DNA of 64,000 bases from an uncultured Bacteroidales bacterium (GTDB lineage Bacteria; Bacteroidota; Bacteroidia; Bacteroidales; Bacteroidaceae): assembly GCA_902781515.1 (NCBI GenBank), contig CACZJU010000004.1:124001-188000 (forward strand), given 5' to 3'. The position numbers and the translations under genes were made by a program. The notes under the pieces were generated by a model. It was given only the letters and a program-made list of their open reading frames with translations, had not been told where the DNA came from and did no database searches. The first letter of the stretch is position 1; the number at the start of each line of letters is the position of its first letter. This document shows positions 34,313 to 44,065 of the stretch, in pieces.

Positions 34313-34330
34313 CTTTAAAACTGTAAGATC

Positions 34331-34672
34331 ATGACAACAAAGATAGAAAGACGAATTAAGATTAAGTACAGAGTTCGTAATAAGGTTTCTGGTACTGCAG
34401 AGCGTCCCCGTATGTCGGTGTTCCGCAGTAACAAACAGATATATGTACAGATTATAAACGATTTAACTGGCACTACTTTGGTTGCAGCTTCTTCTCTCGG
34501 TATGGAAGCATGTCCCAAAAAAGAGCAGGCTGCAAAGGTTGGTGAACTCGTTGCCAAGAAAGCACTCGAGGCCGGTATTACTACCGTTGTGTTTGATCGT
34601 AATGGCTATCTGTACCACGGTCGTGTGAAAGAAGTAGCTGATGCAGCTCGTAACGGTGGACTTAAATTCTAA
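34331..34672 (+). CDS. rplR: 50S ribosomal protein L18
   Basis: This 113-residue 5S rRNA-binding protein has [20 protein letters not shown] and [20 protein letters not shown]. Confidence 0.98.
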   Translation: MTTKIERRIKIKYRVRNKVSGTAERPRMSVFRSNKQIYVQIINDLTGTTLVAASSLGMEACPKKEQAAKVGELVAKKALEAGITTVVFDRNGYLYHGRVKEVADAARNGGLKF

Positions 34673-34678
34673 AAGATT

Positions 34679-35191
34679 ATGGCACTTAATAAAGTCAAGA
34701 TAAATAGCGATATTGAATTAAAGGACAGGTTGGTTGCTATCAATCGTGTTACAAAGGTAACTAAGGGTGGTCGTACCTTTACCTTCAGCGCAATCGTTGT
34801 CGTCGGTAACGAGAATGGTATTATCGGCTGGGGTCTTGGTAAGGCTGGTGAAGTTACTGCTGCCATTGCCAAGGGTGTAGAGGCTGCTAAGAAGAACTTG
34901 GTTCGTGTTCCCGTGGTTAAGGGAACTGTTCCCCATGAGGCTGCTGCCAAGTTTGGTGGAGCTGAAGTTCTGATTATGCCTGCTTCCGCTGGTACCGGTG
35001 TTGTTGCCGGTGGCGCTATGCGTGCTGTACTGGATAGTGTTGGCGTTAAGGATGTGTTGGCAAAGTCCAAGGGCTCTTCTAACCCTCACAATCTTGTAAA
35101 GGCTACGATTGCTGCACTGTCTGAGATGCGTGATGCAAAGACTGTTGCCGCTCAGCGTGGTGTAAGTCTTGAAAAAGTATTTAGAGGATAA
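34679..35191 (+). CDS. rpsE: 30S ribosomal protein S5
   Basis: This 170-residue protein has the double-stranded-RNA-like N-domain ([20 protein letters not shown]) and the C-domain with [20 protein letters not shown]. It contributes to decoding accuracy. Confidence 0.98.
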   Translation: MALNKVKINSDIELKDRLVAINRVTKVTKGGRTFTFSAIVVVGNENGIIGWGLGKAGEVTAAIAKGVEAAKKNLVRVPVVKGTVPHEAAAKFGGAEVLIMPASAGTGVVAGGAMRAVLDSVGVKDVLAKSKGSSNPHNLVKATIAALSEMRDAKTVAAQRGVSLEKVFRG

Positions 35192-35205
35192 AGGAGGTTT
35201 ACACT

Positions 35206-35382
35206 ATGGCAACAATCAAAGTTAAGCAAGTAAGAAGTCGTATTCATGCTCCGCGCTATCAGAAGGCCACTCTCGATACACTGGGCCTGCGCAAGCTGAA
35301 TCACGTAGTTGAGATTGAGGATAATGCCTCTAACCGCGGCTTAATCCAAACCGTTCATCACTTGGTAAAAGTGGTTGACTAA
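35206..35382 (+). CDS. rpmD: 50S ribosomal protein L30
   Basis: This 58-residue protein reads MATIKVKQVRSRIHAPRYQK onward to LVKVVD. The start is fixed by AAAGGAGG a few bases upstream, a strong Shine-Dalgarno that is rare in this genome. It lies between rpsE and rplO as usual. Confidence 0.96.
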   Translation: MATIKVKQVRSRIHAPRYQKATLDTLGLRKLNHVVEIEDNASNRGLIQTVHHLVKVVD

Positions 35383-35413
35383 TTACAAATCAACATTTAA
35401 TTCGGTAGAAATT

Positions 35414-35857
35414 ATGAAACTAAATAATTTGAAACCCGCTGTAGGTTCTACTCATTCTTCGCGTCGTATTGGTCGCGGACCAGGCTCTGGTTTGGGTGGT
35501 ACCTCTACTCGTGGTCATAAGGGTGCAAAGGCTCGTTCAGGCTATTCGCGCAAGATTGGCTTCGAGGGTGGTCAGATGCCTCTGCAGCGTCGTCTGCCTA
35601 AGTTCGGCTTTAAGAATATCAATCGTGTAGAGTATCAGGCTGTAAATCTTTCCACCCTTCAGGCATTGGCTGATAAGGGTATTACCACTATTGGTCTTGC
35701 AGAACTGAAAGAGAACCGCGTAATTAAGGGCGGTGAATTGGTAAAGATTCTGGCTAATGGTACATTGACTGCAAAGGTTGATGTTACTGCCAATGCATTC
35801 TCTGCTGCCGCAGAGGTTGCCATACAGAATGCAGGTGGTACGGTTACTAAATTGTAA
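35414..35857 (+). CDS. rplO: 50S ribosomal protein L15
   Basis: This 147-residue protein starts MKLNNLKPAVGSTHSSRRIG and has the Gly-rich GRGPGSGLGGTSTRGHKGAK arm. I choose the ATG at 35414 because an upstream ATG would add 13 residues not typical of L15. Confidence 0.97.
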   Translation: MKLNNLKPAVGSTHSSRRIGRGPGSGLGGTSTRGHKGAKARSGYSRKIGFEGGQMPLQRRLPKFGFKNINRVEYQAVNLSTLQALADKGITTIGLAELKENRVIKGGELVKILANGTLTAKVDVTANAFSAAAEVAIQNAGGTVTKL

Positions 35858-35868
35858 TAACTGATATT

Positions 35869-37215
35869 ATGAAGTTTGTAAAGACAATAAAGAACATTTG
35901 GGCTATTGAGGACCTTCGTTCGAAGCTCCTCGTTACCCTCTTGTTTGCCACGATTTATCGTTTTGGTTCGTTTGTAGTACTTCCCGGTATTAATCCCGAG
36001 AAGTTGACGGCCTTGCGTGAGCAGACCAACGAAGGCCTTATGTCTTTGTTGAATATGTTCTCGGGTGGTGCCTTCTCAAATGCATCTATGTTTGCATTGG
36101 GAATCATGCCCTACATTTCAGCTTCTATCGTTATTCAGCTTTTAGCCGTTGTACTTCCGTATTTCCAGAAAATGCAGCGTGAGGGCGAGAGTGGCCGTCG
36201 TAAGATTAACCAGTATACTCGTTATCTGACGATTTTCATTCTTGTCTTCCAGGCACCATTCTATCTGATGAACCTTAAGATGCAAGCACCAGGTGCTTTG
36301 GCACCCAACGTGTCATGGACGATGTTCATGTTTACTTCTACCATTATTTTGGCAGCAGGTAGTATGTTTATTCTGTGGCTCGGTGAACGCATCACTGATA
36401 AAGGTATCGGCAATGGTGTATCCTTGATTATTATGCTGGGTATTATTGCCCGTTTGCCTCAGGCATTCAGTCAAGAACTTGTTTCTCGCTTTACTGCTCT
36501 TACAGGTGGTGGATTGATAATGTTCTTGATTGAACTGATAATCCTCTTTGGTACAATTGTTGCAGCCATAATGCTTGTTCAGGGAACACGTAAAGTTCCT
36601 GTGCAATATGCTCAGCGTATGGTTCGTGGACAGCAGGTTGGTGGTGCACGTCAGTATATCCCCTTGAAGTTGTTCGCAGCAAATGTGATGCCAATTATCT
36701 TTGCACAGGCAATTATGTTCATCCCTTCTACTTTAATCGGTTTCATTGCCGAGGGTAGTAGCTTCTGGACACGTGTTGCAATGGTAATGTCGGATTACAC
36801 AAGTTGGCAATATAATGTCGTATTTGCAACACTTATTATTGCATTTACACTGCTGTATACAGCTATTACGATGAACCCTGTTCAGATGGCTGAGGATATT
36901 AAGCGTAATAACGGTTTTATTCCTGGAATACGTCCAGGAAAGGCAACTGCTGATTATCTGGATGAAATAATGACCCGTATCACATGGCCAGGCTCTCTCT
37001 TCCTTGCTTTCATCGCATGTATGCCGGCATTTGCTGGTTTGCTGAGCGTGAAGCCAGAGTTTGCTCACTTCTTCGGAGGAACATCACTGCTGATTCTCGT
37101 CGGTGTGGTGTTGGATACCCTGCAGCAAATTGAGAGCCACCTGTTGATGAGGCATTACGACGGCTTGCTGAGTTCTGGTAGAATTCATGGTCGTAATGGT
37201 GTTTCTGCCTACTAA
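35869..37215 (+). CDS. secY: Preprotein translocase subunit SecY
   Basis: This 448-residue channel protein of the Sec translocon has ten membrane helices, the plug region (SGGAFSNASMFALGIMPYIS), and the C5 cytoplasmic loop RNNGFIPGIRPGKATADYLD. It lies between L15 and methionine aminopeptidase. Confidence 0.98.
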   Translation: MKFVKTIKNIWAIEDLRSKLLVTLLFATIYRFGSFVVLPGINPEKLTALREQTNEGLMSLLNMFSGGAFSNASMFALGIMPYISASIVIQLLAVVLPYFQKMQREGESGRRKINQYTRYLTIFILVFQAPFYLMNLKMQAPGALAPNVSWTMFMFTSTIILAAGSMFILWLGERITDKGIGNGVSLIIMLGIIARLPQAFSQELVSRFTALTGGGLIMFLIELIILFGTIVAAIMLVQGTRKVPVQYAQRMVRGQQVGGARQYIPLKLFAANVMPIIFAQAIMFIPSTLIGFIAEGSSFWTRVAMVMSDYTSWQYNVVFATLIIAFTLLYTAITMNPVQMAEDIKRNNGFIPGIRPGKATADYLDEIMTRITWPGSLFLAFIACMPAFAGLLSVKPEFAHFFGGTSLLILVGVVLDTLQQIESHLLMRHYDGLLSSGRIHGRNGVSAY

Positions 37216-37224
37216 GGAGTATCT

Positions 37225-38007
37225 ATGAAGATATTTCTGAAGACAGAGGACGAGATTGAATTGATGAGGGCGGCCAACCTTATGGTAGGTGCCACGCTCG
37301 CAGAGATAAGAAAGGCAATTAAGCCTGGGGTGACAACCCGTCAACTCGACAAGATTGCCGAAGAGTACATAAGAGACAATGGAGCGGTTCCCACTTTCAA
37401 GGGATTTCCGAATCCATGCGGTGGTGAAGCGTTTCCTGCGTCGATATGTACATCTGTAAATGATGAGGTAGTACACGGTGTGCCTAACGACACGCCTCTC
37501 CGTGAAGGAGATATCGTTTCGGTTGACTGTGGAATCCTGCTGAATGGTTATAATGGTGACTCCTGCTACACATTTAGTGTAGGTGAAAACTCGGAGGAGG
37601 TTAGACAGTTGCTTCAGACCACAAAAGAAGCTTTGTATCGAGGTATCGAGACAGCTTTACCTGGACGACGAATAGGAGACATCGGATATATGGTGCAACA
37701 GCATTGTGAAGCTCATGGTTTTGGTGTCGTACGCGAGTTCGTTGGTCATGGCATTGGGCAACAGATGCATGAGGATCCTCCAGTCCCCAACTATGGACGA
37801 CGTGGTAATGGTCCCCAGATTAAAAATGGTCTGTGCATAGCCATTGAACCTATGATTACTATGGGTAGTCCTAAGGTTTATCTTACTAGCGACCGTTGGA
37901 CGGTGAAGACACAAGACGGTAAACCGGCAGCCCATTTTGAACACACCATAGCAATACATCAGGGCAGGGTAGACATCCTCTCCTCGTTTGAAGAAATAGA
38001 AGAATAG
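37225..38007 (+). CDS. map: Methionine aminopeptidase type I
   Basis: This 260-residue enzyme removes the initiator Met. Metal ligands are recognisable in SVDCGILLNGYNGDSCYTF (two Asp), EFVGHGIGQQMHEDPPVPNY (His), IAIEPMIT (Glu) and HFEHTIAI (Glu). It starts 9 bp after secY. Confidence 0.97.
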   Translation: MKIFLKTEDEIELMRAANLMVGATLAEIRKAIKPGVTTRQLDKIAEEYIRDNGAVPTFKGFPNPCGGEAFPASICTSVNDEVVHGVPNDTPLREGDIVSVDCGILLNGYNGDSCYTFSVGENSEEVRQLLQTTKEALYRGIETALPGRRIGDIGYMVQQHCEAHGFGVVREFVGHGIGQQMHEDPPVPNYGRRGNGPQIKNGLCIAIEPMITMGSPKVYLTSDRWTVKTQDGKPAAHFEHTIAIHQGRVDILSSFEEIEE

Positions 38008-38026
38008 TTAAATAAACACATTAGAA

Positions 38027-38245
38027 ATGGCAAAACAGTCCGCAATAGAACAAGATGGGGTTATCGTTGAATCTTTATCCAACGCCATGTTTCATGTAGA
38101 GTTGGAGAATGGTCATGAGATAACGGCGCATATCTCAGGAAAGATGAGGATGCACTACATCAAGATTCTGCCAGGCGACAAGGTTAAGGTCGAAATGAGT
38201 CCGTATGATTTATCGAAGGGCCGTATAGTATTCAGATACAAATAA
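38027..38245 (+). CDS. infA: Translation initiation factor IF-1
   Basis: This 72-residue S1-like OB-fold protein has [40 protein letters not shown] and [11 protein letters not shown]. It blocks the A site during initiation. Confidence 0.98.
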   Translation: MAKQSAIEQDGVIVESLSNAMFHVELENGHEITAHISGKMRMHYIKILPGDKVKVEMSPYDLSKGRIVFRYK

Positions 38246-38257
38246 AAGAATATCATA

Positions 38258-38374
38258 ATGAAAACAAGAGCATCTATTAAGAAACGTACTCCAGAGTGCA
38301 AGATTGTCCGTCGTAAGGGACGTTTGTATGTAATTAACAAGAAGAACCCTAAGTTCAAGATGCGTCAGGGTTAA
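38258..38374 (+). CDS. rpmJ: 50S ribosomal protein L36 (zinc-free form)
   Basis: This 38-residue protein reads [20 protein letters not shown] then [18 protein letters not shown]. Only one Cys remains of the zinc-binding set, so it is the zinc-independent type, matching the zinc-free S14 in this operon. Confidence 0.97.
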   Translation: MKTRASIKKRTPECKIVRRKGRLYVINKKNPKFKMRQG

Positions 38375-38400
38375 TAACATTGCAAGTAAATAATTGATAT

Positions 38401-38781
38401 ATGGCAATTAGAATTGTTGGTGTAGATTTACCTCAGAACAAGAGAGGTGAAATCGCTTTGACCTATGTGTATGGTATAGGTCGTAGTAGCTCGGCCAAGA
38501 TTTTGGACAAGGCTGGAGTTAATCGTGACAAGAAGGTAGTAGACTGGACCGACGACGAGGCAGCCAAGATTCGTGAGATTATTGGAGCTGAGTACAAGGT
38601 TGAAGGTGATCTTCGTAGTGAGATTGCTATGAACATCAAGCGTCTGATGGATATCGGTTGCTATCGTGGTGTACGCCACCGTAATGGTCTACCCGTTCGT
38701 GGACAGAGCACAAAGAACAATGCACGTACTCGTAAGGGTAAGAAGAAGACCGTTGCAAACAAGAAAAAAGCTACTAAGTAA
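38401..38781 (+). CDS. rpsM: 30S ribosomal protein S13
   Basis: This 126-residue protein starts [20 protein letters not shown] and ends with [20 protein letters not shown] and a Lys-rich tail that contacts P-site tRNA. Confidence 0.98.
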   Translation: MAIRIVGVDLPQNKRGEIALTYVYGIGRSSSAKILDKAGVNRDKKVVDWTDDEAAKIREIIGAEYKVEGDLRSEIAMNIKRLMDIGCYRGVRHRNGLPVRGQSTKNNARTRKGKKKTVANKKKATK

Positions 38782-38792
38782 TAAGTAATAAT

Positions 38793-39182
38793 ATGGCAAA
38801 GAAAACAGTCGCAGCTAAGAAAAGAGTGGTGAAGGTTGACGCTATGGGTCAGCTTCATGTACATAGCTCTTTCAACAACATTATTGTGTCTTTGGCCAAT
38901 AGCGAGGGGCAAGTAATATCTTGGTCCAGCGCTGGTAAGATGGGCTTCCGTGGTTCTAAGAAGAACACTCCCTATGCAGCCCAGATGGCCGCTCAGGATT
39001 GTGCAAAGGTTGCATATGACCTGGGTTTGAGAAAGGTTAAGGCCTATGTGAAGGGTCCTGGTAACGGTCGTGAGTCTGCCATTCGTACTGTACATGGTGC
39101 AGGTATCGAGGTTGTAGAGATCGTTGATGTTACTCCACTGCCCCACAACGGCTGCCGTCCTCCCAAGAGAAGAAGAGTTTAA
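38793..39182 (+). CDS. rpsK: 30S ribosomal protein S11
   Basis: This 129-residue platform protein has [39 protein letters not shown] and the end [11 protein letters not shown]. Confidence 0.98.
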   Translation: MAKKTVAAKKRVVKVDAMGQLHVHSSFNNIIVSLANSEGQVISWSSAGKMGFRGSKKNTPYAAQMAAQDCAKVAYDLGLRKVKAYVKGPGNGRESAIRTVHGAGIEVVEIVDVTPLPHNGCRPPKRRRV

Positions 39183-39208
39183 TACAAACAGTAGACACAA
39201 TAGAACTA

Positions 39209-39278
39209 CAGCGACAAACAGGTCTTTTGGCTTACATTTCCTTTCTGTGGCCGCGGCTGCTACCCTGGATGTTCGCTG
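39209..39278 (+). promoter_or_regulatory. Structured leader before rpsD
   Basis: In the 111-bp gap before rpsD, CAGCGA (39209-39214) pairs with TCGCTG (39273-39278). Inside, CAGGT can pair with ACCCTG (one bulge), and a GCCGCGGC palindrome lies between. S4 commonly represses its own operon through such leaders; this role is inferred from position and fold. Confidence 0.5.
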
Positions 39279-39293
39279 ACAAATATTAAAATT

Positions 39294-39899
39294 ATGGCAA
39301 GATATACTGGACCAAAAACACGTATTGCCCGCCGTTTCGGCGAGCCCATCTTTGGTGCTGACAAGGCTCTCGCTAAGCGTAACTTCCCTCCTGGTCAGCA
39401 TGGTAATAACCGCCGTAGGAAGACTTCCGAGTACGGCATCATGTTGGCCGAGAAGCAGAAAGCACGCTATACATATGGTGTGCTCGAGAAGCAGTTCCGC
39501 AACATGTTCGAGAAGGCAGCCCGTACTAGTGGCATCACTGGTGAGATTCTGCTCCAGAACTTGGAGAGCCGTCTCGACAATGTTGTCTTCCGTCTTGGCA
39601 TCGCTCCCACTCGCGCCGCTGCCCGTCAGTTGGTTAACCACCGTCACATCACTGTTGATGGTAAGGTTGTAGGTATCGCTTCATATAGCGTTCAGCCTGG
39701 CCAAATTGTAGGCGTTCGCGAGCGCAGCAAGTCTCTCGAGGTCATCGAAGCTGCTTTGGCTGGCTTCAACCACGCCAAGTATCCTTGGCTAGAGTGGGAT
39801 CAGAACAGCAAGTCTGGTAAGTTCCTCCACAAGCCAGAGCGTGCTGACATCCCCGAGAATATTAAGGAGCAGTTGATCGTTGAGTTGTACTCTAAATAA
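39294..39899 (+). CDS. rpsD: 30S ribosomal protein S4
   Basis: This 201-residue assembly protein has [40 protein letters not shown] and the S4 RNA-binding domain ([20 protein letters not shown]). It lacks the Cys-rich zinc-binding N-terminus. Confidence 0.98.
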   Translation: MARYTGPKTRIARRFGEPIFGADKALAKRNFPPGQHGNNRRRKTSEYGIMLAEKQKARYTYGVLEKQFRNMFEKAARTSGITGEILLQNLESRLDNVVFRLGIAPTRAAARQLVNHRHITVDGKVVGIASYSVQPGQIVGVRERSKSLEVIEAALAGFNHAKYPWLEWDQNSKSGKFLHKPERADIPENIKEQLIVELYSK

Positions 39900-39909
39900 T
39901 TAAATTATA

Positions 39910-40902
39910 ATGGCGATATTAGCATTTCAAAAACCTGAAAAAGTTATAATGTTGGCCGCGGACGAGAAGTACGGCAAGTTCGAGTTTCGTCCCCTTGAAG
40001 GTGGCTTTGGTACTACCGTAGGTAATGCTTTGCGCCGAATACTTCTTTCTTCTTTGGATGGATATGCCATCAACACCATAGCCATTAACGGTGTCGAACA
40101 TGAGTTTGCCACAGTTCCAGGTGTTAAGGAAGATGTCACCAACATTATTCTGAATCTGAAGCAAGTTCGATTCAAAAAATTAGTAGACGAATTCGAGAAT
40201 GAGAAAATTAGCGTCACAGTAGAGAAAACTACAGAACTCAAGGCTGGTGACTTTAATAAGTATCTGACTGGATTTGAAGTGTTAAACCCGGAGTTGGTTA
40301 TTTGCCATTTGGATCCCAAAGCAACGATGCAGATTGAGATTTCCGTTAACAAGGGTCGCGGATACGTGCCCGCTGACGAGAATCGTGAATATTGCACCGA
40401 TGTCAATGTTATCCCCATCGATTCAATTTACACTCCTATTCGTAATGTGAAGTACGCAGTTGAGAACTATCGTGTAGAACAGAAGACTGACTACGAGAAA
40501 CTCGTGCTTGAAATCACAACCGACGGTTCCATACATCCGAAGGATGCTTTGAAGGAGGCCGCTAAGATTTTGATTTATCACTTCATGCTTTTCTCTGATG
40601 AAAAGATTACGTTGGAAAATAGCGATGGTGATGGCAACGAAGAGTTCGACGAAGAGGTATTGCATATGCGCCAGTTGCTTAAAACTAAGTTGGTTGATAT
40701 GGATCTCAGCGTCCGTGCACTAAATTGTTTGAAAGCTGCAAATGTGGAAACACTGGGCGACCTTGTACAGTTCAATAAGACGGACCTCCTGAAGTTCCGT
40801 AACTTCGGTAAGAAGTCCCTTATGGAACTCGATGATATGTTCGAGCGTCTAAACCTCTCTTTCGGGACCGATATCTCTAAGTATAAACTTGACAAAGAAT
40901 AA
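39910..40902 (+). CDS. rpoA: RNA polymerase alpha subunit
   Basis: This 330-residue subunit has the N-terminal assembly domain ([20 protein letters not shown]) and the C-terminal DNA- and activator-binding domain ([38 protein letters not shown]). Confidence 0.98.
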   Translation: MAILAFQKPEKVIMLAADEKYGKFEFRPLEGGFGTTVGNALRRILLSSLDGYAINTIAINGVEHEFATVPGVKEDVTNIILNLKQVRFKKLVDEFENEKISVTVEKTTELKAGDFNKYLTGFEVLNPELVICHLDPKATMQIEISVNKGRGYVPADENREYCTDVNVIPIDSIYTPIRNVKYAVENYRVEQKTDYEKLVLEITTDGSIHPKDALKEAAKILIYHFMLFSDEKITLENSDGDGNEEFDEEVLHMRQLLKTKLVDMDLSVRALNCLKAANVETLGDLVQFNKTDLLKFRNFGKKSLMELDDMFERLNLSFGTDISKYKLDKE

Positions 40903-40910
40903 ACACAAAA

Positions 40911-41405
40911 ATGAGACACAATAAGAAATTCAACCATCTTGGCCGCACTGCATCTCATCGCGATGCCATGCTTTCAAACATGGCCGTTTCATTGATTATG
41001 CATAAGCGTATCAATACAACTGTGGCTAAGGCTAAGGCTCTGCGCAAGTTTGTAGAGCCTCTGATTAATCGCTCAAAGCAGGACACTACGGCCAGTCGTC
41101 GTGTTGTGTTTGGTTACCTGCAGAATAAGTATGCAGTAACGGAACTCTTTCAGGTAATTTCTGAAAAAGTTGCCGAGCGTCCTGGTGGCTACACTCGTAT
41201 CATCAAGACTGGTTTCCGTCAGGGTGATAACGCTGCTACCTGCTTCATCGAACTTGTTGACTTTGACGAAAACATGGCAAAGACAGCTAAAAAGGCAAAG
41301 CGTACTCGTCGTAGCAAGAAGACAGCCACTGAAGCCGCTCCCGTGCAGGAAACTGTAGCAGAGGAAACAACACAGGAAGCTCCTGCTACAGAGGCTGCAG
41401 AGTAA
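40911..41405 (+). CDS. rplQ: 50S ribosomal protein L17 with acidic C-terminal extension
   Basis: The first about 118 residues are standard L17 ([20 protein letters not shown] and [20 protein letters not shown]). A 45-residue tail follows: a Lys/Arg-rich stretch ([14 protein letters not shown]), then Ala/Glu/Thr-rich sequence. The tail is not part of the conserved L17 fold. It is the last gene of the super-operon. Confidence 0.97.
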   Translation: MRHNKKFNHLGRTASHRDAMLSNMAVSLIMHKRINTTVAKAKALRKFVEPLINRSKQDTTASRRVVFGYLQNKYAVTELFQVISEKVAERPGGYTRIIKTGFRQGDNAATCFIELVDFDENMAKTAKKAKRTRRSKKTATEAAPVQETVAEETTQEAPATEAAE

Positions 41406-41432
41406 ATTCTAATTTGCAACCATACAATGTGA

Positions 41433-41472
41433 GTGCCCTGGCCTATGAAGGCTGGGGCGCTTTATCTTTTTT
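41433..41472 (+). terminator. Terminator of the ribosomal super-operon
   Basis: GTGCCCTGGCC (41433-41443) pairs over its full length with GGCTGGGGCGC (41450-41460), with some G-U pairs, followed by TTTATCTTTTTT. Confidence 0.9.
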
Positions 41473-41495
41473 AAAAGATAGTATTACCATTGTAT

Positions 41496-41527
41496 TTTGC
41501 ACAATTGTGAAAAATGTAGTATCTTTG
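41496..41527 (+). promoter_or_regulatory. Promoter of the TolC/HlyD/ABC-2 operon
   Basis: TTTG at 41496-41499 and TATCTTTG at 41520-41527, 20 bp apart, lie just before the TolC start, giving a leader of only about 15-20 nt. Confidence 0.75.
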
Positions 41528-41550
41528 CCCTCGAATTTAATGACAGAATA

Positions 41551-43020
41551 ATGAAACGGTTTATATTTTTCCTTGTTTTCATAATTGGGGCGTTAGGAAT
41601 TTCCAGTGCACAACGTATTTTATCGTTGGATAGTTGTCGTTCCATGGCATTGAGGGATAATAAGCAGTTGGCTTCGGCCAGACTTAATCAGGATTTGGCG
41701 CGCGATGTACACAAGGCTGTACGCACAAAATATCTGCCAAAGGTGGATGCTTTAGGTGGATGGTCGTATATGAATCGCGAAGTCTCGATTCTGAATAATG
41801 ATCAGAAACAGAGTCTTAACAATCTTGGTACTAACGCGCTCAGTGAATTGGCAGCAACGCCTATCGGTACTCAGTTGGCTACAGCACTTGCGGGCTTGGG
41901 TATTACTCCCACGCTTTTACCTTCCGCTGCTGCTGCGGTTGACCAAAGGGGACAGGGTATTGTAGATGCTTTCCGAACAGACACTCGTTCGATGTGGGCT
42001 GGTACGGTACAAGTGCGACAGCCTCTATATATGGGTGGTGCCATTCGTGCAGCCAATCGTATGGCAGACATTGGTATGGATATGGCGGAAACGCGCCTCG
42101 ATCAACAGATACAGGAAACATTGTACGATATAGACAAGACCTATTGGCTTGTAGTATCATTACGTCAGAAACAGCGTTTGGCAGAAAGTTATCGTGATTT
42201 GGTGGTTAAGTTGGATGATGATGTACAGAAAATGATAGGCGAAGGCGTGGCTACACGTGCTGATGGACTGAAAGTGGATGTGAAGGTAAATGAGGCAGAG
42301 ATGCAAATCACTCAGGTAGAGAATGGTCTAAGTCTGTCGCGTATGCTATTGTGCCAGTTATGTGGTATGCCATTGGATTCAGATTTTATTCTTGAAGATG
42401 AAGAACCAAAGGGAGAGGGGTTGAAGATGTCGAGTGAAGAATTAAATATTGAAACAAAAGCCTCTTTTGCAAGACCAGAACTAAGGCTGCTAGAGTCAGC
42501 CGTTACATTGGGTAAGCAGAGTGAGAAACTTGCTATGGCCCCATATTTGCCACATGTGGGGGTTGTGGGCGGTTATACGTTTTCTAATCCTAATGTATTT
42601 AATGGCTTTGAGCAAAAAGTCGGAGGTATATGGAATGTTGGAGTAATGATACATGTTCCCGTGTGGAACTGGATGGAAGGGAAGTTTAAGGTGCGTGCTG
42701 CCAGAACAGCTACATTAATGGCTAAGCACACACTAGATGAGGCTCGTGAGAAGATAGAATTGCAAGTAAGCCAGAGCCGTTTTAAAGTTTTGGAGGCAGA
42801 TAAGCGACTTGTACGTGCACGTAAAAACATAGAAAGTGCCGAAGAAAACCTACGTTGTGCAAATGCAGGTTTTCACGAAGGAGTGATGGATGCAACAACT
42901 GTAATGCAGGCTCAAACTGCATGGCAGCAAGCTCAGTCGCAATGTATAGATGCAGAGGTCGATTTGCGTATGGCGGAAACGACACTGCGAAAATCGCTTG
43001 GTACATTGACTGCAAATTAA
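41551..43020 (+). CDS. TolC-family outer-membrane efflux protein
   Basis: This 489-residue protein has a signal peptide (MKRFIFFLVFIIGALGISSA) and two outer-membrane efflux protein repeats of long helices (e.g. LDSCRSMALRDNKQLASARL and FKVLEADKRLVRARKNIESA). It forms the outer-membrane duct of the export system encoded here. The ATG at 41551 directly before the signal peptide is preferred to an upstream frame that would run across the promoter. Confidence 0.92.
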   Translation: MKRFIFFLVFIIGALGISSAQRILSLDSCRSMALRDNKQLASARLNQDLARDVHKAVRTKYLPKVDALGGWSYMNREVSILNNDQKQSLNNLGTNALSELAATPIGTQLATALAGLGITPTLLPSAAAAVDQRGQGIVDAFRTDTRSMWAGTVQVRQPLYMGGAIRAANRMADIGMDMAETRLDQQIQETLYDIDKTYWLVVSLRQKQRLAESYRDLVVKLDDDVQKMIGEGVATRADGLKVDVKVNEAEMQITQVENGLSLSRMLLCQLCGMPLDSDFILEDEEPKGEGLKMSSEELNIETKASFARPELRLLESAVTLGKQSEKLAMAPYLPHVGVVGGYTFSNPNVFNGFEQKVGGIWNVGVMIHVPVWNWMEGKFKVRAARTATLMAKHTLDEAREKIELQVSQSRFKVLEADKRLVRARKNIESAEENLRCANAGFHEGVMDATTVMQAQTAWQQAQSQCIDAEVDLRMAETTLRKSLGTLTAN

Positions 43021-43052
43021 TTTGAAAGATAAAATTAAAAGAAATAATAGAT

Positions 43053-44036
43053 ATGAGCGAAAAGACGCAACACACCAATGTCCTGCTAGCCGTGCTATGT
43101 TTTGCGCTAGTAGTTATTGTAGTAGCCCTTGTGGGATTTTTCACTTTGGGCAATGAACAGGAGTTTATTCAGGGACAAATGGATGTCACAGAGTATCGTG
43201 TATCAAGTAAGGTTCCCGGACGCATACTTAAGATTTGTAAACATGAGGGTGACTATGTGCATGTTGGTGATACATTGGCAATCTTAGATGCACCGGAGGT
43301 ACGTGCTAAGAGTACGCAGGCAAATGCTGTTGAAAATGCCGCTTCTGCTATGAGTGAAATGGCACAAAATGGTGCTCGTCAGGAGCAGGTGCAAGGCGCA
43401 TATCAGTTATGGCAGCAGGCTAAGGCCGCATTGGAGATACATGAGAAGTCATATCAGCGTGTGCAACGTCTGTTTGATCAGGGAGTGCTTAGTGAACAGA
43501 AACGTGATGAGGCTTATGCCCAATATACTGCAGCCCAAGCTCAAGCCCGTGCTGCAGAAAGCCAATATAATATGGCTGTCAATGGTGCCCGTCGTGAAGA
43601 AAAAATGGCAGCGGCAGCTAAGGTTCAGCAGGCCAAAGGTGCTGTGGCTGAGGTTAGCTCATACATTGGTGAAACTGTACAAATAGCCCAGATGGAAGGT
43701 GAAGTAACCGATGTATATCCCCAGGTGGGAGAGTTGGTAGGTACAGGTTCCCCTATTATGAGCGTTGCTGTTATGTCAGATATGTGGGGCTCTTTTAATG
43801 TCCGTGAGGATCAGTTGCAGGGACTGAAGGTCGGTGATGAGATTGAGGCTTATGTTCCTGCTTTTGACAAAAGCCTTAAGATGCGTGTTTTCTATATGAA
43901 GGATCTCGGTTCCTATGCCGTATGGAAAGCTACTAAAGCCAATGGACGTTATGACTTGAAGACTTTTGAAGTAAAAGCCCGACCAACGGAGACTTTGGAT
44001 GGGCTTCGTCCAGGTATGTCCGTGGTTATTAAATAG
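43053..44036 (+). CDS. HlyD-family periplasmic adaptor
   Basis: This 327-residue protein has an N-terminal membrane anchor (VLLAVLCFALVVIVVALVGF), a biotinyl-lipoyl-like domain (VSSKVPGRILKICKHEGDYV), a coiled-coil hairpin of about 100 residues, and a barrel domain. It would join the inner-membrane permeases to TolC. It follows the TolC gene by 32 bp. Confidence 0.92.
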   Translation: MSEKTQHTNVLLAVLCFALVVIVVALVGFFTLGNEQEFIQGQMDVTEYRVSSKVPGRILKICKHEGDYVHVGDTLAILDAPEVRAKSTQANAVENAASAMSEMAQNGARQEQVQGAYQLWQQAKAALEIHEKSYQRVQRLFDQGVLSEQKRDEAYAQYTAAQAQARAAESQYNMAVNGARREEKMAAAAKVQQAKGAVAEVSSYIGETVQIAQMEGEVTDVYPQVGELVGTGSPIMSVAVMSDMWGSFNVREDQLQGLKVGDEIEAYVPAFDKSLKMRVFYMKDLGSYAVWKATKANGRYDLKTFEVKARPTETLDGLRPGMSVVIK

Positions 44037-44065
44037 CAAATAAAAACAATCCATAGGAATTAGAG

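Noticed and set aside
38661-39647. A 328-codon minus-strand frame across rpsM, rpsK and rpsD
   Set aside because: It is antisense to three certain ribosomal protein genes, whose codon pattern creates stop-free antisense frames.
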